Positions 7,359 to 10,412 of a stretch of DNA of 10,412 nucleotides are shown piece by piece. The stretch's first letter is position 1, and the number at the start of each line of letters is the position of its first letter. The position numbers and the translations under genes are program-made. The DNA is from an uncultured Clostridia bacterium (GTDB lineage Bacteria > Bacillota > Clostridia > Oscillospirales > Oscillospiraceae), in NCBI GenBank assembly GCA_945867445.1, contig CAMBID010000011.1, positions 1 to 10,412 of the forward strand, written 5' to 3'. Under the pieces are notes generated by a model. The model saw only the letters and a program-made list of their open reading frames with translations. It was not told the origin of the DNA and did no database searches.

Positions 7359-7396
7359 GCGTTCGGGCATAGATTCCTGGGAAGGGAGGGAAAGCC

Positions 7397-8662
7397 ATGA
7401 CGAGATCGGAGCATCTGCGCCGGAAGGCAGAGCAGGACCGCCGCCGGGAGGCCCAGGAAAAGCGTCTTGCCGCCCAGCGTCGGAAGGAGGAGCGGGAGAG
7501 CCGCCGTCTCCAGCGGGAGGCGGAGGGCCGGGAGCTGGCGAAAGGCCCCATCGACCTGCCGTTTCTGCTGCTTGTCTGCCTGCTGCTTGGCATCGGGCTC
7601 ATCATGGTGCTCTCCGCCAGCTTCCCCTCCGCCTACTACAGCGTGAAGATCCAGGACCCCCTCCATTACTTCAAGCGCCAGGGCATGTGGGCCATCCTGG
7701 GCATTTGCGCCATGACGCTCATAGCGAAGATCGACTACCACCGTTTCAAGGCCCTGGCAAAGCCGGTTCTCTTTGTGTCCATCATCCTGCTGGCTCTGGT
7801 GCTGGTGCCCGGCGTGGGCGTTACGAGGAACCACGCTACCCGCTGGCTGGAGGTGGGCGGCCTTTCCCTGCAGCCCTCGGAGGTGGCGAAGTTCGCCGTG
7901 GCCCTGTACTTTGCGGACAGCATCTCCAAAAAGCGGGAGAAGATGCGTTCTTTCCGCTACGGCATCCTCCCCTACGGCATCATCCTGGTCCTCATCGCGG
8001 CGCTGATGATGCTGGAGCCCCACCTCTCCGGCACGGTGCTGATCCTGGGTACCGGGGCCGTGATGATGGTGGTGGGCGGCATCCCCGGCTGGCTGGTGGG
8101 CGCCGGCATCGGCGGGGCATTCGCTGCGGCGGCGGGCTATATCAAGGCCGTGGAGCTGGGCCTCATCACCTACGGCGCCTCCCGCATCCAGATGTGGAAG
8201 GATCCCTTTATCGACCGGCAGGGGGACGGCTACCAGATGGTGCAGTCCCTGCTCTCCATCGGCTCCGGCGGCCTTCTGGGAGTAGGCCTCGGCAAGAGCC
8301 GGCAGAAGTTTCTGTATCTTCCCGAGGAGCACAACGACTTCATCTTCTCCATTGTCTGCGAGGAGCTGGGCCTCATCGGAGCCACCATCATCATGCTGCT
8401 TTTCGCGGCGCTGATCCTCCGGGGCTACTGGATCGCCCTCCACGCCCGGGACCGCTTCGGTTCTCTCCTGGCGGTGGGCATGACCACCTTCGTGGGGCTG
8501 CAGGTCTTTCTGAACATCGGCGTCGTCACGGGGCTGCTGCCGGCTACCGGCATCTCCCTGCCCTTTTTCAGCTACGGCGGCACGGCCCTCTGCATCCAGC
8601 TGGTGGAGATGGGCGTGGTGCTGTCCGTCTCCCGACAGATGAAGCCCGGGAAGTCCGGATAA
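7397..8662 (+). CDS. ftsW: SEDS peptidoglycan polymerase FtsW (SpoVE-like)
   Basis: A 421-residue SEDS-family lipid II polymerase acting with the class B PBP. Residues 1-50 are a highly charged tail (18 Lys/Arg, 11 Asp/Glu), predicted as a helix or coiled coil in the cytoplasm. The membrane part begins near residue 53. Family signs are QPSEVAKF, the large extracellular loop with DP and GDGYQ (Asp273 aligns with the catalytic Asp of FtsW/RodA; Asp269 is close by), LPEEHNDFIF, LPATGISLPFFSYGG and a hydrophobic C-terminus. GGGAGGG at 7384-7390 gives a clear ribosome-binding site 6 bases before ATG 7397, so the charged tail is likely translated. In Bacillus this position holds spoVE, and FtsW versus SpoVE cannot be told apart from sequence alone. 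Confidence 0.94.
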   Translation: MTRSEHLRRKAEQDRRREAQEKRLAAQRRKEERESRRLQREAEGRELAKGPIDLPFLLLVCLLLGIGLIMVLSASFPSAYYSVKIQDPLHYFKRQGMWAILGICAMTLIAKIDYHRFKALAKPVLFVSIILLALVLVPGVGVTRNHATRWLEVGGLSLQPSEVAKFAVALYFADSISKKREKMRSFRYGILPYGIILVLIAALMMLEPHLSGTVLILGTGAVMMVVGGIPGWLVGAGIGGAFAAAAGYIKAVELGLITYGASRIQMWKDPFIDRQGDGYQMVQSLLSIGSGGLLGVGLGKSRQKFLYLPEEHNDFIFSIVCEELGLIGATIIMLLFAALILRGYWIALHARDRFGSLLAVGMTTFVGLQVFLNIGVVTGLLPATGISLPFFSYGGTALCIQLVEMGVVLSVSRQMKPGKSG

Positions 8663-8688
8663 CGACATTTGGAAAGGCGGAAAGCGCC

Positions 8689-9822
8689 ATGAGCGGAAAA
8701 TTGCAGCGCGTCATCTTCACCTGCGGCGGCACGGCGGGGCATGTGAACCCAGCGGTTGCCCTGGCCCAGCTGCTGGGGCGGCAGGAATCCGGGGCGGAGG
8801 TCCTTTTCGTGGGTTCCGACCGGGGACTGGAGAAGGATCTTGTGCCCAAGGCCGGGTATGAATTCCGGACCGTCCATATTTCCAGTTTCCACCGCTCCTT
8901 TGCGCCCAGGGAGATCCGCCACAACCTCATCTCCGTCTATAACCTGATGCGGGCCCCCGGGGAGGCCAGAGCCATCCTCCGGGAATTCCGGCCCGATGCC
9001 GTCATCGGCACCGGGGGCTATGCCTCCTTTCCCATGGTGAAGGCCGCCGCCAAGGCGGGCATCGCCACGGCGGTCCACGAGTCCAACGTGGTGCCGGGCC
9101 TTACCACCGAGATGCTGGAGCCCTTCGCCGGGCGGATCCTGGTGGGCTTTGAGGCCTGCCGGGCGCACTACCGCCATTCCGACAAGGTGGTGGTCACCGG
9201 GACCCCGGTGCGGCAGGACTTCTTCGACCTCACGAAGGCGGAAGCAAAGCGCCGGCTGGGCGTGGATGACGGCCGGCCTCTCATCGTCTCCTTCTGGGGC
9301 TCTTTGGGGGCCTCCGCCATGAACGCCCGGACGGCGGAGCTTCTGGCGCTGGAGGCCAAGAACGAGCCCTTCCATCACATCCACGGCGCGGGGAACGCGG
9401 GCTATCCCAGGCTCCTTGCAGCCCTTGCGGAGAAGGGTGTGGACCTGGATGCCCACCCGGCCCTGCAGGTCCGGGAGTATATCTACGACATGGCCCTTGT
9501 GATGCGGGCGGCGGACCTGGTGGTCTCCCGGGCCGGGGCCTCCACCATCAGCGAGCTGACGGCCCTGGGCGTCCCGGCGGTGCTGGTGCCGTCCCCCAAC
9601 GTCACCAACGACCACCAGACGAAAAACGCCCGGGCGCTGGAGGAGGCGGGAGCCGCCGCCCTCCTGCCGGAGAAGGACGCGACGCCTCAGGCATTGTTCC
9701 AGGTTTGCTGCGGCATCCTGCATGACCCCGCCCGGCAGCGGGAGATGGCGGGGAACATGGCCGCCCTGGGCGTCCCGGACGCGGCGGAGCGGATATTGGA
9801 CACCGTCCGGGCACTGCTGTAA
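8689..9822 (+). CDS. murG: UDP-GlcNAc:lipid I N-acetylglucosaminyltransferase MurG
   Basis: A 377-residue peripheral membrane GT-B enzyme that adds GlcNAc to lipid I, giving lipid II. The glycine loop GGTAGH (13-18) and GTGGYAS (107-113) lie in the N-terminal, acceptor-side domain. The C-terminal, UDP-GlcNAc-binding domain has WGSLGA (203-208), RAGAST (281-286), Glu289 and NDHQTKNA (307-314). Two usual motifs differ: HESN (130-133) where HEQN is common, and Trp203 where the family often has Gly (GGSLGA). These are probably lineage variants, not loss of function. ATG 8689 is chosen because the protein then begins just before the glycine loop. The same frame stays open upstream to 7336 across the whole of ftsW, which is a GC effect. 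ftsW ends 26 bases earlier. Confidence 0.95.
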   Translation: MSGKLQRVIFTCGGTAGHVNPAVALAQLLGRQESGAEVLFVGSDRGLEKDLVPKAGYEFRTVHISSFHRSFAPREIRHNLISVYNLMRAPGEARAILREFRPDAVIGTGGYASFPMVKAAAKAGIATAVHESNVVPGLTTEMLEPFAGRILVGFEACRAHYRHSDKVVVTGTPVRQDFFDLTKAEAKRRLGVDDGRPLIVSFWGSLGASAMNARTAELLALEAKNEPFHHIHGAGNAGYPRLLAALAEKGVDLDAHPALQVREYIYDMALVMRAADLVVSRAGASTISELTALGVPAVLVPSPNVTNDHQTKNARALEEAGAAALLPEKDATPQALFQVCCGILHDPARQREMAGNMAALGVPDAAERILDTVRALL

Positions 9823-9884
9823 CGCGATCCCCGTCCCCTTCATACCCTGAGACCGTGAGGAAACATCAGTAGGGAGGGGAAGGA

Positions 9885-10412
9885 ATGAGCCGATTTCTGC
9901 TGCAGGGAGGGAAACGCCTCTCCGGTGAGCTCACGGTGCAGGGCGCCAAGAACAGTGTCCTGCCCATTCTGGCGGCCACCATCCTGAGCCGGGGCCAGTG
10001 CCTGCTGCGCCGCTGCCCGAGGCTCCGGGACGTGGAGGTCTCACTGGAAATCCTGCGCTACATAGGAGCTGCGGTACAGTGGGAAGGGGACAGCCTCCGC
10101 ATTGACGCTTCCGGCGTCTGCCGCTGTACCGTTCCGGATATCCTGATGCGGAAGATGCGCTCCTCCGCCATCTTCCTGGGGGCCATCCTGGGCCGCTGCG
10201 GCGAGGCGGAGCTCAGCTATCCCGGCGGCTGTGAGCTGGGACCCCGGCCCATCGACCTGCACCTCCGGGGCCTCAAGCAGCTGGGCGCGGAGATCCGGGA
10301 GGAGGGAGGAGCCCTCCGCTGCCGGGGCGGGCAGCTCCGGGGGACGGATATCGTGCTGGCCTTCCCCTCCGTGGGGGCCACGGAGAACCTGATGCTGGCG
10401 GCCTGCGCTGCG
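9885..10412 (+). CDS. murA: UDP-N-acetylglucosamine 1-carboxyvinyltransferase MurA (N-terminal part, cut by window edge)
   Basis: The first 176 codons are open to the window edge; the whole enzyme is about 420 residues. MurA transfers enolpyruvate from PEP to UDP-GlcNAc, the first committed step of peptidoglycan synthesis, in the cytoplasm. My translation begins MSRFLLQGGKRLSGEL. It shows GAKNSVLP with Lys22-Asn23, RSSAIFLG (92-99), GGCELGPRPID (114-124) and SVGATEN (162-168). Cys116 is the general acid cysteine that fosfomycin alkylates, so this enzyme lacks the Cys-to-Asp change of intrinsically resistant MurA. The start has AGGGAGGGGAAGGA just upstream (9871-9884). It follows murG by 62 bases on the same strand. 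AroA, a related fold, is excluded by the GGC loop. Confidence 0.95.
   Translation, partial: MSRFLLQGGKRLSGELTVQGAKNSVLPILAATILSRGQCLLRRCPRLRDVEVSLEILRYIGAAVQWEGDSLRIDASGVCRCTVPDILMRKMRSSAIFLGAILGRCGEAELSYPGGCELGPRPIDLHLRGLKQLGAEIREEGGALRCRGGQLRGTDIVLAFPSVGATENLMLAACAA

Noticed and set aside
4599-7370. 923-codon open frame on the minus strand across murE and mraY
   Set aside because: It is fully antisense to two well-identified genes and their gap, with composition typical of a shadow frame and no family motif.
6791-8668. 625-codon open frame on the minus strand across mraY and ftsW
   Set aside because: Same reason: shadow of two real genes, with a His/Gln/Ala-rich sequence and no domain.
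7336-9822. An 828-codon reading of murG that extends upstream through ftsW
   Set aside because: The upstream 451 codons are an off-frame reading of ftsW. MurG begins at 8689, just ahead of its glycine-rich loop, and has normal length from there.
8572-9843. 423-codon open frame on the minus strand across murG
   Set aside because: It is antisense to murG with no recognisable features.
1-10412. CRISPR array, tRNA, rRNA, insertion sequence or defence system
   Set aside because: I saw no regularly spaced repeats, cloverleaf-like sequence, transposase motif or foreign-looking gene; all coding space is accounted for by dcw genes.

Overview
The window is an uninterrupted, single-strand (+) stretch of a division and cell wall (dcw) gene cluster from a GC-rich member of the Firmicutes/Bacillota. 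The order is mraZ, rsmH, a short ftsL-like gene, a class B penicillin-binding protein with two PASTA domains, murE, mraY, ftsW (spoVE-like), murG and the first part of murA. Gene order, PASTA domains on the PBP, a four-cysteine motif in RsmH, a meso-diaminopimelate-type MurE and murA directly after murG suggest Clostridia, most likely Oscillospirales (relatives of Flavonifractor or Oscillibacter). That placement is inference from gene content and style, not from a search.

Layout: 16-1410 holds mraZ and rsmH, only 3 bases apart. 1411-1650 is a 240-base non-coding stretch rich in small inverted and direct repeats. 1651-2205 is the ftsL-like gene, followed by a gap with a strong 12-bp hairpin (2226-2253). 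2328-4733 is the PBP. A 117-base gap with a TATAAT hexamer precedes murE (4851-6293). A 78-base gap with two hairpins leads to mraY (6372-7358), then ftsW (7397-8662), murG (8689-9822) and murA (9885 to the window edge).

The products form one pathway. MurA makes the first committed precursor step, MurE adds the third amino acid, MraY makes lipid I and MurG makes lipid II. FtsW polymerises glycan and the PBP cross-links it at the septum with the FtsL-type scaffold. RsmH methylates 16S rRNA and MraZ is the usual transcriptional regulator of the cluster. murD is not between mraY and ftsW, where Bacillus has it, and no murF is present, so these steps must be encoded elsewhere.

I found no mobile element, CRISPR array, tRNA, rRNA or undescribed system. 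The very long antisense and alternative-frame ORFs are products of the high GC content and codon bias. The points most worth a second look are the repeat-rich gap before ftsL, the hairpin before the PBP gene and the charged N-terminal tail of FtsW.
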